Source: Thalassolituus sp. UBA674
GTDB lineage: Bacteria > Pseudomonadota > Gammaproteobacteria > Pseudomonadales > Oceanobacteraceae
Assembly (NCBI GenBank): GCA_002298335.1
Contig: DBNK01000033.1
Span: 13,234 to 77,233, forward strand
Reading direction: 5' to 3'
Length of the DNA: 64,000 bases
Shown here: piece after piece, positions 9,016 to 18,943 of the stretch
How positions within the stretch are numbered: position 1 is the first letter of the stretch
How the letters are laid out: each line of letters opens with the position of its first letter
The notes under the pieces: generated by a model
Told to the model about the DNA's origin: nothing
The model's database searches: none
Seen by the model: the letters and a program-made list of their open reading frames with translations, nothing else
Program-made: the position numbers and the translations under genes

Positions 9016-9345
9016 ATGACCTTCGTTGTCACCGATAACTGCATTAAATGTAAATACACCGATTGTGTGGAAGTCTGCCCGGTCGACTGCTTCTACGAAG
9101 GCCCGAACTTTCTGGTCATTCATCCGGACGAGTGCATCGACTGTGCTCTGTGTGAGCCTGAGTGTCCGGCAGAAGCCATTTTCTCTGAAGATGAAGTACC
9201 TGCCGGTCAGGAACAGTTCATCGAACTGAACGCCGAACTGGCCGAAGAATGGGCCGACAACAACATCACCGAGCAGAAAGATGCCCTTCCGGATGCTGAA
9301 GAGTGGGATGGCGTGCCGGACAAAATCAAGCACCTCGAGCGTTAA
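9016..9345 (+). CDS. fdxA: Seven-iron ferredoxin FdxA
   Basis: 109 residues. The N-terminal motif [17 protein letters not shown] and the second motif [12 protein letters not shown] supply cysteines for one 3Fe-4S and one 4Fe-4S cluster, as in the Azotobacter-type ferredoxin I family. The rest is the acidic C-terminal extension of this family. It is a small cytoplasmic electron carrier; its partner is not indicated here. AGGAGA lies 6 nt before the ATG. It follows mutS by 186 bp with its own promoter region, and a strong hairpin follows. Confidence 0.97.
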   Translation: MTFVVTDNCIKCKYTDCVEVCPVDCFYEGPNFLVIHPDECIDCALCEPECPAEAIFSEDEVPAGQEQFIELNAELAEEWADNNITEQKDALPDAEEWDGVPDKIKHLER

Positions 9346-9360
9346 TCTCCACCCTCTGCC

Positions 9361-9388
9361 GCAGCCCGGCTATCTTGTGCCGGGCTGC
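9361..9388 (+). terminator. Terminator-like hairpin after fdxA
   Basis: GCAGCCCGGC and GCCGGGCTGC form a perfect 10-bp stem around an 8-nt loop, 15 bp after the fdxA stop. No T tract follows, so it may act as an mRNA 3-prime stabiliser or a weak terminator. Confidence 0.6.
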
Positions 9389-9561
9389 ATGCGCACTCTG
9401 TACCAACTCCATTCCTGAATAAGCGGTCATAAAAGCAAACTGACCAATACCCTCTCTGGCCCGTTTCCGGCTTTTACATATGTCGTAATTTGATAGTCTG
9501 AACCCGCCTGCAGTCCGGAGTTTCTGCTGCAGTCATCCCCGCACTTATCAAGGATACGATT

Positions 9562-10143
9562 ATGAAAATAACACCCGCTGTTCCCGCACTCTGTGCACTC
9601 CTGTTGCTGATCCCTGCCAGCGCATCTGCTACCACTGAGCACGACAATGACGTGTTCATCCACACCAACGGCCTCACAGCCTGCAGTTTCACTGAAACCA
9701 GCCACAGCGTGTCCAAAGGACAACCTTATTCCGGCACCACGTCCAAAATGCACGATGGTAAATGCAAAGTGACCGTGAAAGCGGGTCGCCATGGCACCTC
9801 AGAAGTCGCCAAATGGTTCAGCAGTGAAATCGGCACCGGTGCCGCGATTGCCTGTGACTCCAGCGGCCCGATGCCCGACAAGCTGAACTTCGCCGTTGAA
9901 GGCACTCTGGTGCTGACCCAGGGCGATCAGACCACCACCTGTAAGAATGTCATCCTCGCTCAGGGCCACTTTGGCGTCACCAACAACTGGTGGCTGGGCA
10001 GCCCGGACGTGAACAGTGGTGGCGTACCTTTTGTTGGTCCGCTGACCGAGCAGTGTTCTTCCGGTGGCATCCTGCCCAAAGTGGTTGTCTACTCACCACC
10101 ACAACCCTGCGTGAATAACTTCACCGCCAACGTGAATCAGTAA
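9562..10143 (+). CDS. Secreted six-cysteine protein, unknown family (copy 1)
   Basis: 193 residues with a signal peptide (to about SASA, residue 23). The mature part has six cysteines (TACSF, GKCKV, IACDSS, TTTCKN, EQCSS, QPCVNN) that could form three disulfides. The centre IGTGAAIACDSSGPMPDKL through VLTQGDQTTTC is nearly identical to the next gene, while the ends differ. I do not recognise the family. The site TATCAAGGATACGATT before ATG is shared almost exactly with copy 2, so both leaders were duplicated together. Probably periplasmic or extracellular. Confidence 0.75.
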   Translation: MKITPAVPALCALLLLIPASASATTEHDNDVFIHTNGLTACSFTETSHSVSKGQPYSGTTSKMHDGKCKVTVKAGRHGTSEVAKWFSSEIGTGAAIACDSSGPMPDKLNFAVEGTLVLTQGDQTTTCKNVILAQGHFGVTNNWWLGSPDVNSGGVPFVGPLTEQCSSGGILPKVVVYSPPQPCVNNFTANVNQ

Positions 10144-10202
10144 TGATCCCTGCCCCGGTGCGGTCTGCAGCGGGGCTTCATTTGTTTATCAAGGATGCGA
10201 TT

Positions 10203-10784
10203 ATGAAAACCAGAATTCAGAATAAAATACTGCTGCTTGCTGCAGCTGTATTTTCCATACAGACCATGGCTGATACTGACACCAACGATGTCTTTCTTCA
10301 TGTAAACGGGATTACCTCCTGCTCCTTCACGGTCAGTAGTTATGATATTACCAGTGGCGAAGACTACGACGGTACCACCGCAACCGCCGAAGACGGGGCC
10401 TGCAAAGTCACCATCACGGCTGACCGTAAAAAAAGTGAAGGCGTCGCTGAATGGTTTGAGCAGCAGATAGGCACCGGCAATGCCATTGCCTGTGACTCCA
10501 GCGGCCCTATGCCAGACGATCTGAACTTTGCCGTTGAAGGCACTCTGGTACTGACCCAGGGTGACCAGACCACCACCTGCGACAATATTATTCTGGCTCA
10601 GGGACATATTCCCCTGCTGTTTACCAACAACTGGTGGCTGGGCAGCCCGGATGCCAAAAGTGGTAGTGTACCTTACATCGGGCCACTGATTATGAGCTGC
10701 TCTTCCGGTGGCCGGGTACCTAAGGCGGTAACCATGTCACCTCTGCAACCCTGCGTGAATAACTTCAATGTGGTAGTTGAATAA
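10203..10784 (+). CDS. Secreted six-cysteine protein, unknown family (copy 2)
   Basis: 193 residues, a tandem paralogue of the preceding gene with the same six cysteine positions (SCSF, ACKV, IACDSS, TTTCDN, SCSS, QPCVNN) and the same tail NNWWLGSPD, SCSSGG, QPCVNNF. The signal peptide ends near QTMA (residue 22). ATG 10203 is chosen for its AAGGA site and signal peptide; in-frame codons upstream back to 10143 would destroy the signal. It ends before a strong bidirectional terminator. Function is unknown; duplication of a disulfide-stabilised secreted protein is all that can be said. Confidence 0.75.
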   Translation: MKTRIQNKILLLAAAVFSIQTMADTDTNDVFLHVNGITSCSFTVSSYDITSGEDYDGTTATAEDGACKVTITADRKKSEGVAEWFEQQIGTGNAIACDSSGPMPDDLNFAVEGTLVLTQGDQTTTCDNIILAQGHIPLLFTNNWWLGSPDAKSGSVPYIGPLIMSCSSGGRVPKAVTMSPLQPCVNNFNVVVE

Positions 10785-10796
10785 CAAATGGGATAT

Positions 10797-10826
10797 AAAA
10801 AAGCCCGGCAATGCCGGGCTTTTTTA
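10797..10826. terminator. Bidirectional rho-independent terminator
   Basis: AAGCCCGGCA / TGCCGGGCTT is a perfect stem with A-rich DNA on the left and a T tract on the right. It serves both the rightward secreted-protein genes and the leftward hisD, which converge here. Confidence 0.9.
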
Positions 10827-10842
10827 TTCCGCTGAACCGCAA

Positions 10843-12135
10843 TCAATCCTTAATACGGAATTCCGCAGAACGGGCGTGCGCGGTCAGGTGTTCACCGCGG
10901 GCAAGTACCGAGGCGACTTTGCCCATTTCCGACGCACCATCAGCCGAGAACTTCACCAGCGACGAACGCTTCTGGAAGTCGTAAACACCGAGCGGTGACG
11001 AGAAACGTGCGGTGCCGGAGGTCGGCAGTACGTGGTTCGGTCCGGCGCAGTAATCACCCAACGCTTCCGCCGTATACCGGCCCATAAAGATAGCTCCGGC
11101 ATGACGGATGCCGTCCAGCCAGCTGTCCGGATCTGCCACGGACAGCTCAAGGTGTTCCGGCGCGATACGGTTAATGAGATCCGTCGCTTCACTTTTGTCT
11201 TTGGCCAGAATCAGTGCGCCACGACCTTCCAGTGAGGTGCGGATGATCTCCTGACGCTCCATGGTCGGCAGCAGTTTTTCAATGCTGGCTTCGACACGAT
11301 CAAAGAAGGCGGCATCGGTGGCAATCAGAATCGACTGGGCATCTTCGTCGTGCTCAGCCTGCGAAAACAGGTCCATGGCGATCCAGTCCGGATCGGTCTC
11401 ACCGTCACACACCACCAGAATCTCCGACGGTCCGGCGATCATGTCGATACCCACCGCACCGAATACCATGCGCTTGGCGGTGGCGACATAGATGTTGCCC
11501 GGACCGACAATTTTATCGACCTTAGGCACGGTCGCGGTACCGTAAGCCAGTGCCGCCACAGCCTGAGCGCCACCGACCGTAAATACACGGTTCACACCGG
11601 CCAGAGCGGCGGCAGCCAGCACCAGCTGGTTCAGTTCACCACCCGGTGTTGGTACCACCATAATAATTTCGTTCACGCCAGCCACATGGGCCGGAATCGC
11701 ATTCATCAGTACCGAAGACGGATACGCCGCTTTGCCACCGGGTACATAAATACCCACGCGGTCCATCGGTGTGATCTTCTGGCCGAGCATAGTGCCGTCG
11801 GCTTCGGTGTAGCTCCAGGAATCCTGACGCTGCTTTTCATGGTAGGCACGCACACGCTCAGCGGCGGTCGTAAGAGCCTGCTTTTCGGCAGCTGGGAGAC
11901 TGTCGAGGGCAGCCTGAAGCTGCTCCTGGGACAGTTCCAGTTCAGCCATGCTGGCAACGGACATACGGTCAAAACGGTTGGTGAATTCCACCAGTGCGTC
12001 GTCACCACGGCGACGTACTTCCGTGACGATATGGGTCACAGACTGCTGAACTTCGATGTCAGAGACGGATTCCCACGCCAGCAGATCGTCCAGCTGTGCG
12101 TTAAAGGCAGAATCCTGAGTCGATAATCTGCGCAT
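10843..12135 (-). CDS. hisD: Histidinol dehydrogenase
   Basis: 430 residues, family-typical length. It catalyses the last two steps of histidine synthesis (histidinol to histidine, NAD-dependent, zinc-bound). Visible motifs are [41 protein letters not shown], the zinc-site region [11 protein letters not shown] and PEHLEL with a late [10 protein letters not shown]. It is the last gene of the mla-ibaG-murA-hisG-hisD series, 14 bp after hisG, and ends at the bidirectional terminator. Confidence 0.98.
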   Translation of the reverse strand: MRRLSTQDSAFNAQLDDLLAWESVSDIEVQQSVTHIVTEVRRRGDDALVEFTNRFDRMSVASMAELELSQEQLQAALDSLPAAEKQALTTAAERVRAYHEKQRQDSWSYTEADGTMLGQKITPMDRVGIYVPGGKAAYPSSVLMNAIPAHVAGVNEIIMVVPTPGGELNQLVLAAAALAGVNRVFTVGGAQAVAALAYGTATVPKVDKIVGPGNIYVATAKRMVFGAVGIDMIAGPSEILVVCDGETDPDWIAMDLFSQAEHDEDAQSILIATDAAFFDRVEASIEKLLPTMERQEIIRTSLEGRGALILAKDKSEATDLINRIAPEHLELSVADPDSWLDGIRHAGAIFMGRYTAEALGDYCAGPNHVLPTSGTARFSSPLGVYDFQKRSSLVKFSADGASEMGKVASVLARGEHLTAHARSAEFRIKD

Positions 12136-12149
12136 AGTGAGCCTCTCTC

Positions 12150-12791
12150 TTACTGATCGCGACGGGCAACGGCGGCGGCCATGCTGTCGATGATGGGCTG
12201 AATCTGGTTGTACTTCACCTTCATGGAGGCACGGCTGGCGACCAGGCGGGAGCTGACGTCGGAGATCAGATCGCGTGGCTCCAGACCATTGGCCCTGAGG
12301 GTATTGCCGGTATCGACGATATCCACGATCAGGTCAGCCAACCCCATAATCGGCGCCAGCTCCATACCACCGTAGAGCTTGATGATATCCACCTGCCGTC
12401 CCTGCTCGGCGAAATAGCGCTTTGCAACACCGGTGAATTTGGTGGCAACCTTCAGGCGACCGGCGGGTAACTCGCGGTCTTTCAGTGCAGCGGTCATCAG
12501 ACGGCAGGTCGCGATCTTCAGATCCAGTGGCTCACACAGGTTGGGGCTGTTGTATTCCATCAGCACGTCTTTGCCGGAAATACCCAGATCAGCAGCGCCG
12601 TATTCCACATAGGTCGGCACGTCGGTAGCGCGGATCACCACCAGCTTGATGTGATCGTGGTTGGTATCAAAAATCAGCTTGCGGCTTTTATGGATGTCTT
12701 CAGCCGGATGAATACCCGCTTCTGCTAACAATGGCAGGGTGTCGTCCAGAATACGCCCTTTCGACAGGGCAATGGTCAGTGGCTGAGTCAT
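12150..12791 (-). CDS. hisG: ATP phosphoribosyltransferase, short form
   Basis: 213 residues, the short HisG form that lacks the C-terminal regulatory domain. It catalyses the first committed step of histidine synthesis, joining ATP and PRPP. It starts with the typical [22 protein letters not shown] and contains [21 protein letters not shown] and the PRPP-loop region [17 protein letters not shown]. Short HisG requires a HisZ subunit for activity and feedback control; hisZ is not in this window and should be elsewhere. It lies 25 bp after murA. Confidence 0.98.
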   Translation of the reverse strand: MTQPLTIALSKGRILDDTLPLLAEAGIHPAEDIHKSRKLIFDTNHDHIKLVVIRATDVPTYVEYGAADLGISGKDVLMEYNSPNLCEPLDLKIATCRLMTAALKDRELPAGRLKVATKFTGVAKRYFAEQGRQVDIIKLYGGMELAPIMGLADLIVDIVDTGNTLRANGLEPRDLISDVSSRLVASRASMKVKYNQIQPIIDSMAAAVARRDQ

Positions 12792-12816
12792 GATAATCCT
12801 CTGTTAGCAGTGGCCA

Positions 12817-14085
<1,269 letters not shown>

Positions 14086-14319
14086 TTAAGACCCTGCTTT
14101 TTCAGCGGGCGTATAGGTATGAATGGACAGCGCATGCAGGCTGCCATCAGTAATGAAGGAGTTCAGGATGCGGTACACAAACTGCTGACGTTTAACGACG
14201 TTCAGACCTTCGAACACGTCGCCAACGCCGGTGATTTCTTTGACGTAGCCGTCGGTAACGGACCACTCGACGTCAGGCGCTTCCGCCTGTAATACCTTGA
14301 GGATGTCTGCCGGTGTCAT
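14086..14319 (-). CDS. ibaG: BolA/IbaG family protein
   Basis: 77 residues with the BolA-fold core (VEWSVTDGYVKEITGVGDVFEGLNVVKRQQFVYRIL) and the family histidine in SLHALSIHTYTP. BolA proteins pair with monothiol glutaredoxins for Fe-S or acid-stress functions. Its position between the mla genes and murA is the conserved IbaG location. A 119-bp gap with a GC-rich dyad separates it from mlaB. Confidence 0.93.
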   Translation of the reverse strand: MTPADILKVLQAEAPDVEWSVTDGYVKEITGVGDVFEGLNVVKRQQFVYRILNSFITDGSLHALSIHTYTPAEKAGS

Positions 14320-14438
14320 AGAGCCGATTTACTCCGGATTCTGAAAAGCGGCCAATGATAGCGGATTTGGGCGTTTTTACGAAGCAAAAGCCGATGTAAA
14401 GGCGGGTTCAGGCGCGGCGGAATGCGCCGCAGCCCGGA

Positions 14439-14753
14439 TCAGGCAGCGCGGACCACTGAGCTGAAGATATCATCCAGTCCGCAGATGGTGATCATGGCAC
14501 CAAACTGTTGCGGTGGATTGATCACGGCGAGGGTTTTACCGCTGGCTTCGCAAAGACGCAGCCAGTCGAGCAGCAGGGCGACAGCGGCGCTGCTGAAGTG
14601 ACCGGTCTGCGGTGACAGATCCAGCGTCCAGTTGCCATCAGCGGCGGCAATCATAGAGCGCCCCTGTTCCAGCAGAGGTGTCACCGTATGCACCGTCAGC
14701 TCACCCTGCAGCTGCACCGTGCCATCGCTCTGAGCGACCAGTGCCGGCTTCAT
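14439..14753 (-). CDS. mlaB: STAS-domain protein MlaB of the phospholipid transporter
   Basis: 104 residues forming a single STAS domain (LDLSPQTGHFSSAAVALLLDWLRLCEASGKTLAVIN), the cytoplasmic subunit that stabilises the MlaFE ABC complex. Its ATG overlaps the mlaD stop by one base, indicating coupling. In E. coli mlaC lies between mlaD and mlaB; here nothing lies between them. Assignment rests on context as well as fold. Confidence 0.85.
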   Translation of the reverse strand: MKPALVAQSDGTVQLQGELTVHTVTPLLEQGRSMIAAADGNWTLDLSPQTGHFSSAAVALLLDWLRLCEASGKTLAVINPPQQFGAMITICGLDDIFSSVVRAA

Positions 14754-15208
14754 CAGTTGCCCTCGGCCTTGTTGAACAGGAAGCGGCTGATCAGGTCTTC
14801 CAGCACCACGGCAGACTGGGTATCGACGATCCAGTCACCGTCTTTGAGGTTATCCAGCTCACCGCCCACCTGCAGACCGATGTACTTCTCGCCCAGCAGA
14901 CCGGCAGTCAGAATCGCGGCGTTGGTGTCGGTGCTCAGAGTGTCCATGGATTTATTGATCTCCATTTCCACCACGGCTTCGTAATATTCGTTATCGAGGT
15001 AGATCTTCGTCACTTTACCAATGGTGACACCCGCCATAGAGACTTTGGAGCGCTCGGTCAGCCCTCCAAGATTCTGGAAGCGGGCCTTCAGGGTGTAGGT
15101 TTCACCACCTGTGTCCATCGACAGACCACTGACACGGAAAGCCATCAGTACCAGAGCGATGATACCCATCACCATAAAACTACCGACGCTCAGTTCAACA
15201 TAACGCAT
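14753..15208 (-). CDS. mlaD: MCE-domain protein MlaD
   Basis: 151 residues: one N-terminal membrane anchor (FMVMGIIALVLMAFRVSGL) and one MCE domain (YTLKARFQNLGGLTERSKVSMAGVTIGKVTKI through LLGEKYIGLQVGG). It forms a periplasmic hexameric ring on MlaFE that carries phospholipids between the membranes. It lies 4 bp after mlaE. It normally hands lipid to the soluble carrier MlaC, whose gene is absent here. Confidence 0.95.
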   Translation of the reverse strand: MRYVELSVGSFMVMGIIALVLMAFRVSGLSMDTGGETYTLKARFQNLGGLTERSKVSMAGVTIGKVTKIYLDNEYYEAVVEMEINKSMDTLSTDTNAAILTAGLLGEKYIGLQVGGELDNLKDGDWIVDTQSAVVLEDLISRFLFNKAEGN

Positions 15209-15212
15209 GGCT

Positions 15213-15995
15213 TCAGATGCCTCCTAACATGACAGCAGTCAGAATAAAGTCGAGTCCCAGTACCGCCAGGGACGAAATCACCACCGTTTGCGTGGTGGCT
15301 TTACCGATCCCTTCCGAGGTCGGTACACAATCATAACCGCGGAACACCGCAATCCAGGTCACCACCAGACCAAAGGCAGAAGCCTTGATCAGGCCTTTGA
15401 CCACGTCTTCATAAAAGGTGACGGAATTCTGCATATTGCCCCAGTAGGCGCCGTCGTAGAGACCGAGCAGATCAACGGCCACAAACGCGCCACCCCAGAT
15501 ACCAACCGTACTGAACAGCAGTGCCAGAATCGGCACACTGATCACACCGGCCCAGAGACGCGGGGTAATCACCCGCTTGAGCGGATCCACACCCATCATT
15601 TCCATGGCAGAGAGCTGCTCCGTGGCTTTCATCAGACCGATTTCCGCCGTCAGTGCTGAACCGGCCCGTCCGGCAAACAGCAGCGCCGCCATCACCGGCC
15701 CGAGTTCCCGCAACAGGGTCAGGGACACCATAGTGCCCAGCGCGGAGACCGAGCCGAATTTGATCAGGATGTTGTAACCCTGCAACGCCAGTACCATGCC
15801 GACGAAGAAGCCGGCGACAACGATGATGGAGAGCGAACGTACACCAACCGAATGAATCTGTTTGATCAGATCAAGAAAGCCCGCACTGCCCGGCCCGCCC
15901 CATAACAATGACTGGCGGAACAGAATACCGGCACGACCAATGGCCTCTATCGCTTCGACGCCGGAACGGCCGAGTTTCTGCAGACTGTTAAGCAT
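15213..15995 (-). CDS. mlaE: ABC transporter permease MlaE
   Basis: 260 residues with about five or six membrane segments and the MlaE signature LQGYNILIKFGSVSALGTMVSLTLLRELGPVMAALLFAGRAGSALTAEIGLMKATEQLSAMEMMGVDP read in pieces along residues 80-145. It is the inner-membrane permease for retrograde phospholipid transport that keeps outer-membrane asymmetry. ATG 15995 is chosen because it gives the family length and an 8-nt overlap with mlaF; the frame extends upstream inside mlaF without purpose. Confidence 0.96.
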   Translation of the reverse strand: MLNSLQKLGRSGVEAIEAIGRAGILFRQSLLWGGPGSAGFLDLIKQIHSVGVRSLSIIVVAGFFVGMVLALQGYNILIKFGSVSALGTMVSLTLLRELGPVMAALLFAGRAGSALTAEIGLMKATEQLSAMEMMGVDPLKRVITPRLWAGVISVPILALLFSTVGIWGGAFVAVDLLGLYDGAYWGNMQNSVTFYEDVVKGLIKASAFGLVVTWIAVFRGYDCVPTSEGIGKATTQTVVISSLAVLGLDFILTAVMLGGI

Positions 15996-16806
15996 GGTCG
16001 GCTCCGGACATAAGTTCTTTGCGGTAATCTTCGGCGGGATAATGGAAGGGCACCGGGCCGTCCGGGTCGCCATTGAGGAACTGACGCACTTCCGGGTTAC
16101 CGTCGTGTTTGAGTTCTTCCGGAGTACCGAAACCTATCATCTTGCCACCGGACAGGATGCACAGGTAATCAGCAATGGAGCAGGATTCTTCGACATCGTG
16201 AGAGACCAGCAGGCTGGTCAGCCCGAGCGTCTGATTAAGACCGCGGATCAGGCGGATGATCATGCCCATGGAAATCGGATCAAGACCGGTGAAGGGCTCG
16301 TCGTACATCACCAGTTCCGGGTCCATGGCGATGGTCCGTGCCAGTGCAACGCGGCGTACCATACCGCCGGACAACTCGGCCGGCATCAGATCACGGGCAC
16401 CGCGCAGGCCGACCGCTTCGAGCTTCATCAGCACCAGGTCGCGGATCATGGATTCCGGCAGGTCGGTATGAACACGCAGCGGAAACGCCACGTTCTCGAA
16501 CACGCTGATATCCGTGAACAGACCGCTGGTCTGAAACAGCATGCCCATTTTGTCTTTACGCAGATCAAACAGCTCGCTGCGGGTCATTTTGCCAACGTCG
16601 CGGCCATCCACCTCAACAGTGCCCTGCTCGGCGCGCAGCTGACCACCAATCATACGCAGCATGGTGGTTTTACCGGTGCCACTCGGGCCCATGATGGCGG
16701 TGACTTTACCCCGCGGAAACGCAACGTTCAGGCCGTCATAGATCCTGCGGCTGCCGCGACTGAACACCACGTCGCGCAGCTCTACATGTGTACTGCTGCC
16801 GGACAT
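15988..16806 (-). CDS. mlaF: ABC transporter ATP-binding protein MlaF
   Basis: 272 residues with Walker A GPSGTGKTT, Q-loop region GMLFQTSGLF, ABC signature ELSGGM, Walker B LVMYDEPFTGLD and the H-loop VSHDVEE. It energises phospholipid transport with MlaE, MlaD and MlaB. It is the first gene of the leftward operon and is divergent from yrbG, with 205 bp between the two starts. Confidence 0.97.
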   Translation of the reverse strand: MSGSSTHVELRDVVFSRGSRRIYDGLNVAFPRGKVTAIMGPSGTGKTTMLRMIGGQLRAEQGTVEVDGRDVGKMTRSELFDLRKDKMGMLFQTSGLFTDISVFENVAFPLRVHTDLPESMIRDLVLMKLEAVGLRGARDLMPAELSGGMVRRVALARTIAMDPELVMYDEPFTGLDPISMGMIIRLIRGLNQTLGLTSLLVSHDVEESCSIADYLCILSGGKMIGFGTPEELKHDGNPEVRQFLNGDPDGPVPFHYPAEDYRKELMSGADHA

Positions 16807-17011
16807 TATTGAACTCTGTTATCTGTCAGTGGCAAGCAGAATAGCGGAATGCGTGCGGCGAACCAACCAGATTCTCGGCAGTCAGTGTTCTGCTGGTGCA
16901 ACAGCTGCGCAGCCCTGCCAGAGCCGTTGTAATTGCGTGCAGGAATCGCTCCGGTACAATGCGGGCTGTTTTTCCGGGCCGGAAACGGCCCCTGAAATTG
17001 TGGAGCCTTAT

Positions 17012-17971
17012 ATGATCCTTGAAATCGGTGCTGTACTTGCCGGACTGGTACTGCTGGTCTGGAGTGCCGATCAGTTTGTTGTGGGTGCCGCTGCCACGGC
17101 CCGCCATCTGGGTATGTCACCCCTGCTGGTTGGCCTGACCATCGTTTCTATCGGCACTTCAGCGCCGGAGATGTTTGTCTCCGCCATGGCTGCGCTGGAT
17201 AACGCCGGCAATCTTGCCATCGGTAATGCCATCGGCTCCAACATCACCAATATCGGGCTGGTGCTGGGCATCACGGCCTTGATAGCTCCCATTCCTATCC
17301 AGAAGCAGATGATGAAAAAAGAGCTGCCGCTGCTGCTGGTTGTCAGTGTCATCGGCGGACTGGTGCTGCTGGATCTGAGCCTGAACCTGATGGACTCCAT
17401 GATTCTGCTGGCGGCATTCCTGATCAGCATGTTCATTCTGTTCCGCTTTCAGGGTGACAGTGGCGAGCCGGCAATGGATGAGGAAGAGGCTGAAGCCATT
17501 GAACACACCAGCACCGCCAAGGCCCTGGTACTTCTTGTCGCCGGTCTGGCGGTACTCATGGTCAGCTCCAAACTGCTGGTCTGGGGTGCCACCGGCATCG
17601 CCCAGACGCTGGGCGTGAGTGATCTGGTGATCGGTCTGACCATTGTCGCCATCGGTACCAGCCTGCCGGAGCTGGCCGCATCCGTTGCCAGCGCCCTGAA
17701 AGGTCATCACGACATTGCCATCGGTAACGTCATCGGCTCCAACCTGTTCAATCTGCTGATCGTCATGCCGGTACCGGGTCTCATTACCATCACCGCCGTG
17801 GAACCCGACGCCTTTAACCGGGACTATATGGTGATGATGGGCCTGACCACCGCCCTGATCCTGCTAATTATGCTTAACTTCAGAAATGGCAGGGTGGGAC
17901 GTTTTTCCGGCGTACTCTTGACCGGCTCTTATGTGGCCTACCTTGCATCGCTGTTTATGGTGAACCAGTAA
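17012..17971 (+). CDS. yrbG: Calcium/sodium antiporter family protein YrbG
   Basis: 319 residues with about ten membrane segments and the two inverted cation-binding repeats of the CaCA family: GLTIVSIGTSAPEMFVS with IGNAIGSNITNIG, and GLTIVAIGTSLPELAAS with IGNVIGSNLFNLL. The central cytoplasmic loop is acidic (MDEEEAEAIEH). It exchanges Na+ for Ca2+ across the inner membrane, though the E. coli homologue is dispensable and its role is unclear. ATG 17012 with TGGAG upstream fits the family start; the frame is open further upstream. It is followed by kdsD after 3 bp. Confidence 0.95.
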   Translation: MILEIGAVLAGLVLLVWSADQFVVGAAATARHLGMSPLLVGLTIVSIGTSAPEMFVSAMAALDNAGNLAIGNAIGSNITNIGLVLGITALIAPIPIQKQMMKKELPLLLVVSVIGGLVLLDLSLNLMDSMILLAAFLISMFILFRFQGDSGEPAMDEEEAEAIEHTSTAKALVLLVAGLAVLMVSSKLLVWGATGIAQTLGVSDLVIGLTIVAIGTSLPELAASVASALKGHHDIAIGNVIGSNLFNLLIVMPVPGLITITAVEPDAFNRDYMVMMGLTTALILLIMLNFRNGRVGRFSGVLLTGSYVAYLASLFMVNQ

Positions 17972-17974
17972 TTT

Positions 17975-18943
17975 ATGAATCTGTTTAATTTTATCGAATC
18001 CGCCCGCCGTACCATCCAGCTCGAAGCGGAGTCAGTGACTCAGCTGGCGGATTACCTCGACGACGATTTCACCCACGCCTGTCAGCTGGTGATTCAGTGC
18101 CGTGGCCGCGTGGTCGTGACCGGCATGGGTAAGTCCGGCCACATCGGCACCAAAATCGCCGCGACTCTGGCCAGCACCGGCACCCCGGCGTTCTTCGTAC
18201 ACCCGGGTGAAGCCAGCCACGGCGACATGGGTATGATCACAGGGGCCGACGTGGTCATCGCGCTGTCGAACTCCGGTGAAACCAGCGAAGTCACCAGCCT
18301 GCTGCCGCTGCTCAAACGTCTGGGCACCAAGCTGATCAGTATGACCGGCAAGCCGGAATCCACACTGGCCAAGGCCGCCGACAGCCATCTGTACACCGGT
18401 GTGGTGCAGGAAGCCTGCCCGCTGGATCTGGCGCCGACCTCTTCAACCACCTGTGCGCTGGTCATGGGCGATGCCCTGGCGATTGCCCTGCTGGAAGCCA
18501 AAGGCTTTACCGCCGAAGACTTTGCCTTCTCTCATCCGGGCGGCAGCCTTGGCCGCCGTCTGCTGCTGAAAGTCGAAGACATCATGCACAAAGGCGAGCA
18601 GATTCCTGTGGTCAGCCCGGAGGTCAGCCTGCCTCATGCACTGCTGGTCGCGACTTCCAAAGGTCTGGGGATGACCACAGTGAGCAATGCCGATGGCAGT
18701 CTCGCCGGTATCTTCACCGACGGTGACTTACGCCGCGCCATTGATCATGGCATTGATATCCGCAACGTCACCATCAGTGACGTCATGACCAAGGGCTGCA
18801 AGACCATTGCCCCAGGTACACTCGCCGCCGAAGCACTGAAAGTGATGGAGGACAGCAAGATTAACGCCCTCGTGGTACAGGACAATGGCCGTACCGTAGG
18901 CGTTATTAACATGCATGACCTGCTCCGGGCCGGTGTGATCTGA
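17975..18943 (+). CDS. kdsD: Arabinose-5-phosphate isomerase
   Basis: 322 residues: an N-terminal SIS sugar-isomerase domain (VTGMGKSGHIGTKIAATLAS, EASHGDMGMI, SNSGETSEV) and two C-terminal CBS domains from about residue 205. It converts ribulose-5-phosphate to arabinose-5-phosphate for KDO synthesis. Its stop overlaps the lptC start (TGATG). In E. coli the KDO-8-phosphate phosphatase gene kdsC sits between kdsD and lptC; it is missing here. Confidence 0.97.
   Translation: MNLFNFIESARRTIQLEAESVTQLADYLDDDFTHACQLVIQCRGRVVVTGMGKSGHIGTKIAATLASTGTPAFFVHPGEASHGDMGMITGADVVIALSNSGETSEVTSLLPLLKRLGTKLISMTGKPESTLAKAADSHLYTGVVQEACPLDLAPTSSTTCALVMGDALAIALLEAKGFTAEDFAFSHPGGSLGRRLLLKVEDIMHKGEQIPVVSPEVSLPHALLVATSKGLGMTTVSNADGSLAGIFTDGDLRRAIDHGIDIRNVTISDVMTKGCKTIAPGTLAAEALKVMEDSKINALVVQDNGRTVGVINMHDLLRAGVI

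Noticed and set aside
11350..12126. Long plus-strand frame opposite hisD (about 258 codons)
   Set aside because: Antisense shadow of hisD; His/Gly-rich translation without domain features or a start signal.
15862..16812. Plus-strand frame of about 316 codons opposite mlaE and mlaF
   Set aside because: It runs across two coupled real genes on the other strand, with no ribosome site or family similarity.
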